Shown piece after piece: positions 11,378 through 26,300 of a stretch of DNA of 64,000 bases (positions are counted from its first letter, which is position 1; every line of letters starts with the position of its first letter). The notes beneath the pieces were generated by a model. The model did no database searches. It was not told the DNA's origin and saw only the letters and a program-made list of their open reading frames with translations. Source of the stretch: Sipunculus nudus (Eukaryota > Annelida > Sipuncula > Golfingiida > Sipunculidae). Where the stretch lies: positions 61,784,250 through 61,848,249 of the forward strand of contig CM049318.1 in NCBI GenBank assembly GCA_026874595.1, written 5' to 3'. The position numbers and the translations under genes were made by a program.

Positions 11378-14300
11378 GTTGGTCAAGATGTTTTAATTTT
11401 CTGAGGAGTTTATTATCTTGAAGAAACAGAGCACTAGTACAAACACCCTGGAGCTCCACTTTGGTTGATCTATGGACAAAGTGACCATTTTTTTTCCAGG
11501 CGGACAAAGGTTTGAAATAAATTTAAAGGAATTCTAAAGAGCTGCCTGTCTCATACATTTCACATATTGTTATTTACTTTGGCATATTGTTATTTACCCT
11601 TGCAACAGAAGGGAAGAGCAAGGGACCTTCAGTTAAATCTGTTTATATATCCATGTCTATGTATAAATAGTAAATTTTTTTACATGTAAGCTCGGACAAA
11701 GAGTGCAAAATTACAGCACATTGCTACATGTTATTTAACACAAGGTTATTTAATCCCTATTTAGTTGAAGGTAACCCCCTACATTCTTTAAATGCTAATG
11801 TACATCTACAGAGTTCCATTCCAGTTTCAGACTACTTGACAGGGTGGTAGCACACACTTCCACTCATTTATATTCTTGTCTTAACCAGGCCTGGTGACCA
11901 CTGCACCTGTGAGCCCTTGGTTCTATAATCAACCCCATTGCTGGGTCATACCATCAGGGAACCCCTAAAAGTCACATTGTTTGTGAGTGAACGGTGGCTG
12001 TGTGGTACAGTCTCCCAGTCTGGGTGGGGGCTGACCATGATAAATCTCACCCCCTCGGCTGAGATTTGAACTCTTGACCTCATGGCTTTAACTTTAAGTC
12101 CTGTGCTCTACCCCAGTACCACAGAATCTGGTCTTTTAATACAAGGTTATTCCATGCAATATCTCACTCCAAATGAGATGATTCTGATAAATACGGTATT
12201 ACCCTGGATTCTAGAATTCACAAGGGAAAAAAATTAAGTTTAGTCTTCTCTCCCAGATGGCTGCAGGGCATGGGTCTGTTGCTTTTTGTAAATAACCACT
12301 GGAGTTTGTGCTTTATCTTAAGTTTGGACTGGCCTCTCTGCATAGATCCCTGTCTAGGGTCTGTAGTACTTTGTACCACAACAGTTTTTTTTTTATTCAC
12401 ACCAAAGGGTAACCCTACCAGTCTGTGTGGCTGCTTAACCTGTAAGCTCCCTGGTAGTGAAGACAGACACCAAAGACCAAGAAGGACAAGTTAAAAACTA
12501 AATGGGATTAGATTGCCAAAAGCACAACAGTTTACCATTTATATTAGTTTATTTTCTGTTGTCCTCAGCCTAAGAGACACTAGTTTTGCTAGGTCAATAA
12601 ATGTAATAAAAACTACTGTTTTCTGTCAGCTTTAAATTTTCTTAATTTTTACTGACCAGAAAAGATGCTAAACACAGGCATGAACAATGTTAAGAATTGA
12701 AAAATGGAGTTGAAACAGTCACAGTTATAATTATCTTAGTGACCAACAGGTGGAACTAGCTACTATTCCAGTCCAGGTGTGGTGACTGTCTCAAGGTTCA
12801 ATTTGCACAAGAAACCATTTTCCATATATTCCCTGGTAAATATTAATAGATCATTGATTTGAACTATTGCATTTTAAAAGGGACTGGTTATGGAATAAAA
12901 GCAATCATTTAATATTTACCTAGATCTTTTACAAAAACTGCATCAAAATACGACTATATATTAAGCAGCATTCGGTGAACATGTTAAAATGAGGCTGATA
13001 AGAAAAAGGTGACTCCTGCAAAATAGCATAAAAATGTAAATATCACAGTGCTCCTCTGGGTTTGAATTTTGAACTTAAACACACTAAAAGCTTACTTTTG
13101 TGTGTATGCAATTTACCAGTCCTCCCACCCATACATTTTCTTTTGATTAACTTTCTCATGAAAAGTATTGGTGTAGCTGTAACAGTGAAAACTACTAGTG
13201 ATGCCATCTTGACGGGTATTGTTAAGCATAGAACCTAAAATAAATGATGTCTGCTTCAGACTTGCTTATCTGTGAAATGATAATAAGTTTGATTCTTCCT
13301 TGCTTTGTTTTTTAAATGTTTTGATGTCATTTTCAGTTATCATCCCAGTATAAATCTTGAACCATGACCAGAACACATGAAATAAAAAAAAAATGGACAG
13401 AAGATGATCTTTTGTTTGTTTCATTTTTACAATGTTCATATATCATGTCTTGACCTATGCTGATGTTTCTTTATATCCATGGGAGGTAGGATCACTAGAA
13501 TGACTAAGATATCTGCAGAAAAGACACCAGCATTGCTGAATTATGAAATAGATAAATTGAAAAAAAAAAATTATATTCTATGTGTCTGAAAAGTATCCTG
13601 CCAATCATCCAAATTATAAATGTTCAGTTGTTTTAATTATGCAGCATTTGTTATATCAGGTACATTCCTTAGTTTTCAGAACCTGTACTGTCCTGAGACC
13701 ATAGATGGGCCAGAGGGCGCCACTTTGACAAGTCAATCTGAAAAGAAAAGGAAGCTTGATGTGAGCTAAGTAACTCCAGTTACTCCATAATTATATGTTA
13801 AAATCATTTACAATCTTTGCATTGGATGATGCATTATGAACCAGAATAAATCTATTCTGAAACTTAATATTTCACCCACTGCAGAGATATGCTAAAACCG
13901 CGCAGCTACTGGGGGGGGGGGGGATTGGAGGCTATGCCCTAAGGTTGGCCCCTGGACCCCAGTTGCAAAAAAAATCCCCCGAAACATTTTCTTTTACCCT
14001 CCATTTGCCCCCCCCCCCACCCCCCCCCCCCCACCCCACTTTTTAAATCCTGGTGTTGCCACCATATGAAAATTATATTTTTTCATAACTACTTTTTAAG
14101 TACATTTTGTGTACATGTTTACAGCAGGATTGGTTTATGAACTGTTATAGAACATATTTTTTGTATGTATCTATAACAATTTGGGCTTATTCTTCACTCT
14201 AACATTACACTCTGTCTGTATATTAACAGAAGGATGGCTTTTCAATCCCTGGTCTGCCTGTCCTGCCAAAATATTCTGCATACAATCCACAGGAAACTGT

Positions 14301-17300
14301 TGACAGAGAGTATCAAGAAGTGACAACCACTCTCCCAGAGCAATCACAACATGAAACAGGTCAGTAGTGTAGACAATAGTGTTCCAACACTAAACTGTCC
14401 CAGGCGGTTCAAAACATGGAACAGGTTACTAGTGTTCAATCACTAAACCATCTGAGGACAATTATGATATGTTAACAGTCAGTAGTATTCCATCACAAAA
14501 TCAACCCCGGCCAGTAGTGTTCCATCACAAACCAATCCAGGTGAGCCACAACATGATGCAGGTCAATAGTGTTCCATCATAAAACCTTTCCAGGTGAACC
14601 ACTACATGATGCAGGTCAGTAGTGTTCCATCACAAAACCATGCAGGCCAGCCACAGCATGGTGCAGGTCAGTAAAGTGTTCCCTCACTAAACCATCCTAG
14701 GCCAGCCACAACAGTGTGCAGGTCAGTAGTGTTCCATCACTAAACCAATCCAGGTGAGCCACAACATGATGCAGGTCAGTAGTGTTCCATCACAAAACCA
14801 TTCCAGGTGAACCACAACATAATGCAGGTCAGTAGTGTTCCATCACAAAACCATTCCAGGAGAACCACAACATAATCCAGGTAAATAGTGTTCCATCACA
14901 AAACCATTCCAGGTGAACCACAACATGATGCAGGTCAGTAGTGTTCCATCACAAACCCATTCAGGCCAGCCACAGCATGGTGCAGGTCAGAGGCATCCAT
15001 CACTGAATCATTCCAGGTGAACCACAACATGATGCAGGTCAGTAGTGTTCCATCACAAAACCATTCCAGGTGAACCACAACATGATCCAGGTCAGTAGTT
15101 TTCCATCACGAAACCATTCCAGGTGAACCACAACATGATGAAAGTCAGTAACGTGTTCCGTCGAAAAACCATTCAGGCCAGCAACAGCATGGTGCAGGTC
15201 AGAGGAGTCCATCACTGAACCATTCCAGGTGAACCACAACATGATGCAGGTCAGTAACGTGTTCCATCACAAAACCATTCTGGCCAGCCACAGCATGGTG
15301 CAGGTCAGAGGCATCCATCACTGAACCATTCCAGGTGAATCAAAACAAGATGCAGGTCAGTAACGTGTTCCATCACAAAACCATTCAGGCCAGCCACAGT
15401 ATGGTGCAGGTCAGAGGCATCCATCACTGAACCATTCCAGGTGAACCAAAACAAGATGCAGGTCAGTAGTGTTCCATCACAAAACCATTCAGGCCAGCCA
15501 CAGCATGGTGCAGATCAGAGGCATCCATCACTGAACCATTCCAGGTGAACCAAAACAAGATGCAGGTCAGTAACCTGTTTCATCACAAAACCATTCAGGC
15601 ATGGTGCAGGTCAGAGGCATCCATCACTGAACCATTCCAGGTGAACCACAGCATGGTGCAGGTCAGAGGCATCCATCACTGAACCATTCCAGGTGAACAA
15701 AAACAAGATGCAGTTCAATAGTGTTCCATCATTAAACCTTTCCAGGTGAACCACAACATGATGCAGGTCAGTAGTGTTCAATCACAAAACCATTCAGGCC
15801 AGCCACAATATGGTGCAGGTCAGTAGTGTACCATTACTGAACCATTCCAGGTGAACCACAACATGATCCAGGTCAGTAGTTTTCCATCACGAAACCATTC
15901 CAGATGAACAACAACATGATGCATGTTAGTAGTGTTCCATCGAAAAACCATTCAAGCCAGCCACAGCATGGTGGAGGTCAGAGGCATCCATCACTGAACC
16001 ATTCCAGGTGAACCACAACATGATGCATGTCAGTAACGTGTTCCATCACAAAACCATTCAGGCCAGCCACAGCATGGTGCAGGTGAGAGGCATCCATCAC
16101 TGAACCATTCCAGGTGAACCAAAACAAGATGCAGGTCAGTAACGTGTTCCATCACAAAACCATTCAGGCCAGCCACAGCATGGTGCAGGTCAGAGGCATC
16201 CATCACTGAACCATTCCAGGTGAACCAAAACAAGATGCAGGTCAGTAACGTGTTCCATCACAAAACCATTCAGGCCAGCCACAGCATGGTGCAGGTCAGA
16301 GGCATCCATCACTGAACCATTCCAGGTGAACCACAGCATGGTGCAGGTCAGAGGCATCCATCACTGAACCATTTCAGGTGAACCAAAACAAGATGCAGGT
16401 CAATAGTGTTCCATCATAAAACCTTTCCAGGTGAACCACAACATGATGCAGGTCAGTAGTGTTCCATCACAAAACCATTCAGGCCAGCCACAATATGGTG
16501 CAGGTCAGTAGTGTTCCATCACAAACCATTCCAGGTGAGCCACAACATGATGCAGGTCAATAGTGTTCCATCATAAAACCTTTCCAGGTGAACCATAACA
16601 TGATGCAGGTCAGTAGTGTTCCATCACAAAACCATTCAGACCAGCCACAGCATGGTGCAGGTCAGAGGTGTCATATACAAGTTTGTTATGTATGATTTGT
16701 AATTTTAAGACATGTCAGATATACGGCATCATGATCATTTTACGGCACCTAGTGTTAAGCAAGTGAACTGAGTAAAGTGCGCCAAGCAAAGACCAGCCTC
16801 GTCATTCTTTCAACAATCAATCATTTAAAACACATTCTAACAGAACACGACATTGGCGACGACGGATAAAACCCGAAACAACCCATTCATGTACAGATTG
16901 ACCGCTGTCAGTCTCGTGTTTGTGTGCATTATCCTCGCTCTAACAGCGGCAGGTTCAAGAACTCTTATTATCGCCCAGTCAGGGGCTAAACGTGAGTACG
17001 AACTTTCTCCGTTAACTTATGAACTCATATGATATCGTGATCGTCAGTTCTTCTCTGGACATTTGTTAAAACATTCAGTAAACGAAATGGCAGCAGCTCT
17101 GCCTCATTATGAGCATTTTGACGCAACCAATGATGCTCAAAGGGGGGCTCGATGGGAAGCTTGGCTGAACGGACTCTCATATTTGTTTGAAGCCCTAGAG
17201 TTAATTCCAGCACCCGTACCTCCACGCAACGGTGACGACGTGCTAGCCGCTAACAGGAAAATCAATCGGCGTAAGAGAGGCATGCTCTTGCATTATGCTG

Positions 17301-20300
17301 GACCAGAAACACAGTCAATATGCCAAACATTATCTGAATCTGAAACTGGTGACAGTTCTGATTATGATAAGGCTGTGTCAGCACTAACAAAATATTTCAA
17401 CCCAGAGAAAAACAAAGAGTTCTGCCGATACAAGTTTCGCACTGCATATCAACTTGATGGAGAATCCATTGATGAATTCCATACTAGATTGAAACAATTA
17501 TCATCAGGATGTGCTTTCAGTGACATTAACTCTGAGATTAAAAGCCAAATCATACAGAAATGCTCCTCATCAAAGCTAAAGAGACAAGCATTGGAGCAAG
17601 GCTATGACCTCAGCACATTGCTGTCAGCAGCCAGAACTTCTGAAGCAGTAGGTAACCAACTCCGAGAAATGAACATTACATCACAGAACAATCCAGTAAG
17701 AGTGCAAATGATCAAAACCAAATCTCACAAACAAAAACAAACATCAAGCAGTCAGTTCAAGCCTGATAAACCAGTTACATGCTACTTTTGCGGAGGATCT
17801 TACCCTCACTCCAGCATGTGTCCTGCGAAAGGTAAAACTTGCCACAAGTGTGGAAAACAAAACCACTTTGCTTCTGTATGTTGGGGAGGAAAGAAACCAG
17901 CTAAACAAACTAACCAACATGGTGTAACAAACCAGTATACCAACAAACAGAGACATGAAAACAAACAATCTCTTAACCAAATACAGACATCAAGCTTAAC
18001 TGTAACAAACAGTGAATCTAGTGTTTCTGACTCTGATGAAAGCCCTGAGCTTTGCTTTAAACTCAAAACTGGGCAGAATAATCAGTTACCTTGTACATCA
18101 ATAACAATAGCTGATCATGAACTTGATGTGTTAGTTGACACTGGTGCTAGTGTCAATGTGATTGACCACACTGGTTATAATACCATACAGAAACCTCAGC
18201 TAAAAACATCCAGAACAAAAGTGTTCCCATATGGATCTGACAAACAAATTCCAATTCTTGGTGAATTTACAACTGCGATTGAACACGAAAACAAAATCAC
18301 AATCGCTATATTCCTGGTATCCAGCAGCAAATCAGGATCACTGATAGGATATCAGACAGCTCTGGAACTGGGAATTGTAAACACAATCAACAAGCTTGAA
18401 GTGCAGCCGACAGTGCAAACATACAAATTGAAACATCCTAAGCTATTCACAGGTATTGGAAAGCTCAAAGATACACACATTTAAACTTCGTGTGGATCCA
18501 ACAGTCAAACCAGTTGCACAAACTTATTGCAGAAAACCATTTCATTTAAGAAAGAAAATATGTGACAAACTCAGACAAATGGAAGAACAGGACTTGATAG
18601 AGCCAGTTGAAGGCCCAACACCCTGGGTAGTACCGCTAGTCTGTGTACCCAAACCGAAAAACCCTGAGGACATTCGTTTGTGTTTAGACATGCGTGCACC
18701 GAACACAGCCATTCAGAGGACCAGACATATTACACCACACCTAGATAACCTGATTGCTGATCTGAATGGTGCTGCTGTATTCTCAAAACTTAACATGAAT
18801 CAAGCATATTATCAACTAGAACTGCATGAAGAATCGCATTATCTTACAACTTTTGCATCACTGCTAGGCTTGAGAAGATTTAAACGCTTAGTATTCGGTG
18901 TGAACTGTGCATCAGAAATATTTCAAGATGCTATCTCTAAAGTTTTGAGTGGACTTAAGGGTGTCATTAATGTATGGGATGACATCATTGTATTTGGTGC
19001 CAATCAAGATGAACATGATCAGAACCTTGAAGCTGTGTTTCAGAGACTTGAACAGCATGGCTTAACATTAAATGCAAATAAGTGTGAGTTCCACAAGGAA
19101 GAAGTGACATTCTTCGGCTTCGTGTTCAACAAGAATGGAATCGCACCTGACAACACAAAAATTGAAGCCATCAAACAGACAAAACCACCAACATTGCCAA
19201 CCAAAGCCAGAAGCTTTCTTGCCATGACAAATTACCTGTCCCGATTCATTCCGGATTATTCAACTATTTCAGAACCAATCCGTAACCTCACAAGGCAGCA
19301 AACAAAATGGCGATGGACTGAACAAGAACAAAACGCATTTGATAAGTTGAAGCAAACACTTGCCAGCAGTGAAGTTCTTGCCTACTTTGACCCGAACTTG
19401 AAAACTGAACTCGTTGTGGATGCAAGCCCTGTAGGTGTCGCTGCAATCCTGCTGCAGTGTCAAACTGATGGTTCATATAGACTGTTAGCATATGGAAGCA
19501 GAGCGCTCACAGACGTAGAACGTCGATATTCACAAACGGAACGAGAAGCGCTAAGTATTGTTTGGGGGTGTGAACATTTCCATACATACATATATGGAGC
19601 AGATTTTGATCTTGTGACTGATCATAAACCCCTGGAACTAATCTTGAACAATCCCTACTCAAAACCTCCAGCTAGAATTGAACGATGGGGTCTTCGTCTC
19701 TCCGAGTACAAATTCAACGTAATCTACAGACCTGGTAAAAACAACCCGGCTGACTTTATGTCTCGAAATCCTTATGTGACTCGTGCAAGTGATAAAATGG
19801 CAGAACAGTACGTACATTTCCTCGCAAATCAAGCTATGCCATTAGCTCTCTCACTTCAAGAAGTTGAGATCTCAACCAAACTTGACCCTACACTACAGGC
19901 AGTGAAATTCGCTCTTCAGAGTGGTAACTAGCATAAAGCAAAACAAATGTCAGATGTCAACATGAAAGATTTTAATGTGCTACACGCAGTATGAAATGAT
20001 CTGACCATAGTTGACAATGATCAAGACCGTGATAATTTCATTGTGTTAAACAACAACCGTATAGTTATTCCAAAGTCACTGCAGAGCAGAGTGATTCGGT
20101 TGGCCCACGAAGGTCATCAAGGTATTGTTCGAACCAAACAGCTCTTACAAACAAAAGTTTGGTTTCCTGGTGTAAACAAACTCGTAGAGGATGCATGTCA
20201 AAACTGTCTACCATGTCAATCATCAACACCTGCAAAGAAAACTGAACCAGTGCAAATGTCACAACTGCCACCAGGCCCATGGCATTCCCTTAGTGCTGAT

Positions 20301-23300
20301 TTCTGTGGACCGTTTCTTAATGGTTACTATGCCTTGGTTGTGATTGATGACTATTCTCGATATCCAACAGTTTCACTCGTGAAATCAACATCAGCCACAA
20401 CTACAATCGACAAGTTTGACAATTTATTTGCGATGTTCGTAATTCCTCATGTTTTGCATACAGATAATGGCCCTCCGTTTCAAAGCCGTGAATTCCGCAG
20501 ATTCTGCAAGACTATGGGCATCTCACACTGCAAAATCACGCCATATTTGCCTCAAGCCAATGGGATCGCTGAACGATTCATGAACACTCTGATTAAAGCC
20601 ATTAAATCAGCAGTAGTAGAAACTGGGAATTGGGTCACACAAATCAACCAATTTCTCAGAAATTATCGTGCTACACCACATCCATCAACAGGCATCGCCC
20701 CAGCAACATATTTGTTTGGCCGAGACATTCGCACAAAACTACCAGACCTCCATGCTGAAACATCACCAGATGATACTGTCATTCGTGAACATGATTCCCT
20801 GGCTAAAGCAAAAATGGCAAATTATGCAAACCCTGTACATCAAACATCAGACAATGTTCAGCTTGGTGACAACGTTCTTGTAAAACAGCAACCACAGAAC
20901 AAACTTACAGCTACATTTTCTTCTGTGCCATATACTGTTACAGCAAAGAATGGATCAATGATTACTGCACAGAATGGTTCTCATGTTGTTACCAGAAATT
21001 CTTCTTTCTTCAAATAATTCCTGCATCAGCTACCACACAAACCCAATCTGATGAACCAGCACAGGCATCAGTATCACCCACTTCTAATGATGAGCCTGTA
21101 TCTGATCCTGCATCCATCTTCACCACAGAGCCACAACCATCTCCGAGTGCATTACCAGTTGATCTTCCCCAAGATGATTCACCTCCAGACCGTTCTTATA
21201 ACGTCACTCTTAAGTCACCTGACCCACAGAATCATACCAAAACTTCTGTGGAGGGGGGAGAAATAGTCGAAAGTGACCATAACATTATGCCTAATAACAG
21301 TTTACCTCAGAGTGGCAGTGGCAGCATAACCAAAAGTCCTAAATCACCACGCAAAAGTAAAAGAAAAACTAAACCACCAAAACATCTTGCTGATTATGTG
21401 AAATAAACAATAAACAACAACAGAATAGTTTGATGAAACGCTATATTTATTAAGTAAACACATTATTTTAAGTTCTTTTATAACATGCATGGACATCTGT
21501 GCTATTGTAATTTATTATTGGACTTTGAATTAACCGGTATATTGAATATGCATATGGACTGTGCATGCTTGGTGTGAAATGTGGACTCTGTTCATGAATA
21601 TGATCTTCCCCTTTATGAAGAAGGGGAGGGATGTCATATACAGGTTTGTTATATATGATTTGTAATTTTACGACATGTCAGATATACGGCATCATGACCG
21701 TTTTACGGCACCTAGTGTTAAGCAAGTGAACTGAGTAAAGTGCGCCAAGCAAAGACCAGCCTCGTCATTCTTTCAACAATCAATCATTTAAAACACGTTC
21801 TAACAGACCACGACAAGAGGCATCCATCATTCAGTAGTATTCAATCACAAAACCAACCATTTACATTTTTCATGTTTTCCTGTATATCTACAAATATTAG
21901 TGATCACAAGACCAGGGATATTACCAGGAAACTGACCAATTTAAATTTGATATGTGGTTCATAAATCTGAAAAAATATTTTTGCATATGCCTATGTGTAT
22001 TCCATATGCATGATTCAGTTTTGATTTAACTTGTTTTTAAACTAATATATCTGCATTGTCAAATATGTTTTTAAAATTGGATGTTTAGGCCTAAAAAAAT
22101 TAAGGTTTGGTTCTCAGGCACTTTTTTCAGATATCAATGCGGGCAGACAATTTTTTTTTTTTTTACCTTTTTTTTGTATGTTTCAACAAAATGTCATATG
22201 ATCAGGAAAAAGCATGGTAATAACAGATTTTTTTTGCTAAACAAGTAAAAGCACTACAAAACAAAGGAAATTTTATCAAAATTGTTTTACTTTATCTTCT
22301 TGAAAGAACTGTCTGAGGGGCTGGAGCTCAGAATTGGTAAGTTTCTATTGTAAATCAAAATTTTGATGCGGGGGTTTAAAATTTATGTGGGCGGTGCCTG
22401 AGAACCATTCTTTTAATTTTTTAGCTCAGATGACTTATAGTCTTAGTCCATTGTCCGTCGTCTGTCCGTCCGTCCGTCCGTCCGTCCGTAGATGTGGAAC
22501 ATATTGAAACCGTAAGACCTAGGAATCCAAAATTTAGCATAATGTTAGATGTCCCCAAGATCTCCAATCAAGCCGAACACTAGGTCTTTGCGACTTCGTT
22601 CCTTTGAGAAATTAAGGAAAAACCTCAATTTTTTATTAAAAACCTATTTTGACACTTCAGGACTGCCTAATATCAAAACTACTCATCTGTTTTTCCTCAT
22701 ATTTACCATAAATAATCCTCTATATAGTTCCTATGTACATGCCATAAATTAGGTCTGTATTATATAATTTAAAAAAGTTATGGGCCCAAACATAATGCAT
22801 TTTGTAAATAATCAGTAAAGAAATTTGATCACTTAACACAAAACTTGTTCAAGCTAAGCACTCTTTTTTTCAGTAATATAACTTTAATTCATCAAAATTA
22901 AATTGTATACTCAAAATTAGAACAAAATCTTTTAAATTTTTTAAAATATTAGCAAAAATAAAAAATTGGTACCTTAAATTTTGCCCAACTTTGACCATGG
23001 CACGTTGTTTTCCTGTAACTGCTGTGGATTTAATTTTCAAAGCATGTTTTTGTTACCATTTCAACTGTTAACATAAAAAATTTGAAACCAATTTATCAAA
23101 AACTGTTGATTTTATTCAAGTTTTCAAGCACCATGTCACATATTGTTTACATCAAGCTAGTGTTATGCAGTTTGCTAGAGCTCAGCTCCCCAGCTTCAGC
23201 TATAAGTTCCTTAAATTTGGCATACAGTTAGATGTCTCCAAAATTCCCTACCATGCCAAGAATTTGGTCACTAGGACTTGATTCCTTCGAGATATTAATG

Positions 23301-26300
23301 AAAAACTTCATTTTTCCATTAAAAAACCATTGTTACACTTCAGGACTGCCTGATATCAAAACCACTGATCTCACTTTGATCATATATAATATACATATTT
23401 TTCTATACATTCACAATGCACATCCAGAAATGATGTCAGTATTGCATTATTTTTTAAGTTATGGGCCCAAACATAATGGACTTTGTAAAAAATCAGGATA
23501 TATATTTACTCACGTTACATGAAAATGATTAAAGCTAGAGAATTTTTTTCAAGTATATGTTTAATTAAGATTCAATTGTATACCCAAAATTATATCTGTA
23601 TTTTGTAAATTTTATAAGTTATTAGCATAAACATAAAATCAGTACCTTAAATTTTACCCAAATTTGACCAAGGCATGTTTTTTTCCTGTGAGTACTGTTG
23701 ATTTAATATTCACAGCATGTAAACATAAGTATTTAATTTGTTTAAATCTGAAATTTGAAAATAAAAGGTTGAAAATTAGGCTAGTTATTGAATTTTATCT
23801 TGAGCCTCTATTGTAGTCACTTGCTTTGTTCCAGATGCAGGTAGGCCACTCCAGGTCACTGGAAGTCAGCTATGCCAGGGTGCCTGATTTGTTACAGTCA
23901 CTGGGGGAGATCCCCTGCTGTGACAGATGTACAATTGTTCTCATATCACACCCCCTCCCCCCCATGAATATATAAATATACATTTGTATGCATGATGTGG
24001 TGTTTTGTGCAGGATTGAGATTTATGATGATGCAATTTAGAATTATGAATCAATGTTTATATTCAGAAATATATGTTATATTGGAAATGTATACAAATTA
24101 AACTTAAAATAAAAAATGAGGATCTAATACAAACATGTGTTTATTATTTTTGAGCCTCAGCAGAATTGGAGATCAGGCTTTGTTTGCCCTGAATGTATAT
24201 GCAAAAGTGTTGTTAATCCCACCATCCCCCCCCCCCCTCCCCCGGCTGTTATTGATCCTTTGCACCTCACTGTCACGTATGGATTTTTAGCTATTAAAGT
24301 CTGAAATTTGAAAGCAACTTATGTATTCAGATGTGTAATATTGCAGATGAAAAACTTTAAAATATTAAAGTATATTATCAGCTTTGTTTGTCTAACAGTC
24401 TGTCTGTCCTTTTTTAAATATTATGTTATTGTGAATGAACTATTTAATCCTGTAAGTATTGTTGAATTAAGTGGAAATCCATCTATCCTATATGTATATA
24501 CACTATATTAATACAGAGATGTTGTAACTCCCATCATTCCAGCCCTCTCCTCTCTCTCTTTCCCTTTCTCTCTTTCTCTGGCAGTCTAGCTCTCTTTCTC
24601 TCTCTCTTTCTCTCTCTCTCTCACCCCTATGCCTCCCTTCCTCCCTCCACCCCATTCTGTTGACAGGTACTATAAACCTGATTTATTAGATATATATGTT
24701 GATGCAATTAAGAAATGTGAATCAACTGAAATATTCACATATATATCTTATACTCTAAATGTATAGTTACATTTTCAAACCTGGAAAAAAATGATGTTAT
24801 AAAAAAAAGGAATTTATGTAAAAATTTTTCATAATTTCCTGGCTCAGAAGAATGGGAATTAAAATGATTTGCTTTGTTTCTCTAGCCTTCTGCCTGTTTT
24901 AAATATTTAATAATGATGAATAAACTTTTTTTCCTGTAAGCACTGATAAATTAAATTTCATATCCTGTACGTATGTGCAAGGTTTTGTAACTCCCACAAT
25001 CCCCTTCCCCCACCCCACTAAGTCCTTGCTCCTTGGCACTGTGAACAATAGTTCTATTGCTATAGCATAAAATTTAATAATTTGAAGTAAAATATATACA
25101 CAGAGACAGAGGCATTGTAACTCCCATCATAACCCCCCCCCCCCCCCCCATCAAATCCTTCCGCCTGTGGAGTGGGGACTTTATAGCAACTGTATACATA
25201 TCATAAAGTAGAAAAAAAAGTTTATTAAAAAAATTGGATCTCATTAGACAAATGTGTAAAATTATGAACTGTCAACAGCCTGTCAGAAAGGTATCCAATG
25301 GAAACGCATGGTCAGATCTTAAAATATTATTTGCAACAATTTCTTCAATCATATCAACCAACCATGGCCTAGATTACCTCTTTCTCTCAGACTTTATCTA
25401 CATTTCATAATATTTTATATTTTAACCTTTCAGGTGTTTAAGTACTGTTGAATGCTCTGTCCCTCTCTCTCTATCTCCTTTTCTCTCTACATCCAACCCT
25501 CCTTGCTGCCAACACTGTTTCCTTCTCCGAACCACATCCCAATGTCAGCCTCAGTAAACGAGAACAAGATGAATCAGATATATTCTTTTTTTTATATATT
25601 GTATAACTATTTGTTACCTATGTACATGCCAGAAATTATGTCAATATTGTGTAATATGTAGACCTGGTGGGCATCAATATAATGTACCTTGTCAAGACCT
25701 AAGGGATATCATGTCATCCACTCACAATTCATAAATCCCCTCTTCAGCACAGTTAATCATAACATTATATCTGTCAAATTGAAATCTTGCAGACTTCCAT
25801 ACACTATAGATCCTTCAACAAATAGCCTTATCATCATTCTACCACTGCTTAGTGTACTGTCATTGCATCATATTTGCTCAAATATATTGCTATTTTCAAC
25901 AGCTCCCAAATAAATAAAAAAATAAACCACTATATTAACTCCATATTAATCCATCAGTCAGGTTATTTCATACATCATTTTCTCACATATTACATTATAT
26001 TCCTTTGTAATAGCCTAACATGTCCATGATATTCATAAGGTTTGTCGACTAAATATAGTATTACAATGGTGATACATTTATAGTCCAATCATGATCAGCT
26101 GAGCGCCGTGACCCATGGGTTCCTTGTTTTGCCCTAACAATTCTGAAAAGGTGGTTATACAAGTAATAAAATTGTGGTCAAATTAAATCTTATTGCCATA
26201 CTGAAACATCTGGTATCAGGAGTCTGAATCATTTGATGTCTTCAAGTTTCAGTAATTTGCATCTTTATTTTAGTCCTAAACAATTGGTTCCTTTGGTTTC

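Larger units (their letters stand above)
16669..21815 (+). mobile_element. Complete Ty3/Gypsy (Mag-like) LTR retrotransposon
   Basis: 184-bp LTRs flank a gag-pol interior; the element is 5,147 bp long. The duplication AGAGG is on both sides (16664-16668, 21816-21820). Domain order is gag, zinc knuckles, protease, RT, RNase H, integrase, the Ty3/Gypsy order. The RT context GLRRFKRL...FG...ASEIFQ and the DDIIVFG box resemble the Mag lineage. The two LTRs differ at about 7 of 184 sites by eye (~96% identity), so insertion is old enough to have collected mutations. Reading-frame breaks near 18470-18485 and 21013, stops at 19929 and 19992, and a changed RT catalytic residue show that this copy is dead. 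Confidence 0.93.

Noticed and set aside
15039-16233. Minus-strand frames with repeated Trp/Asn/Gly-rich units
   Set aside because: They are the 52-bp minisatellite read backwards; no start, promoter or homology supports a repeat protein.
14360-16668. CRISPR array
   Set aside because: The repeats are contiguous and diverged, with no unique spacers, in a eukaryotic intron.
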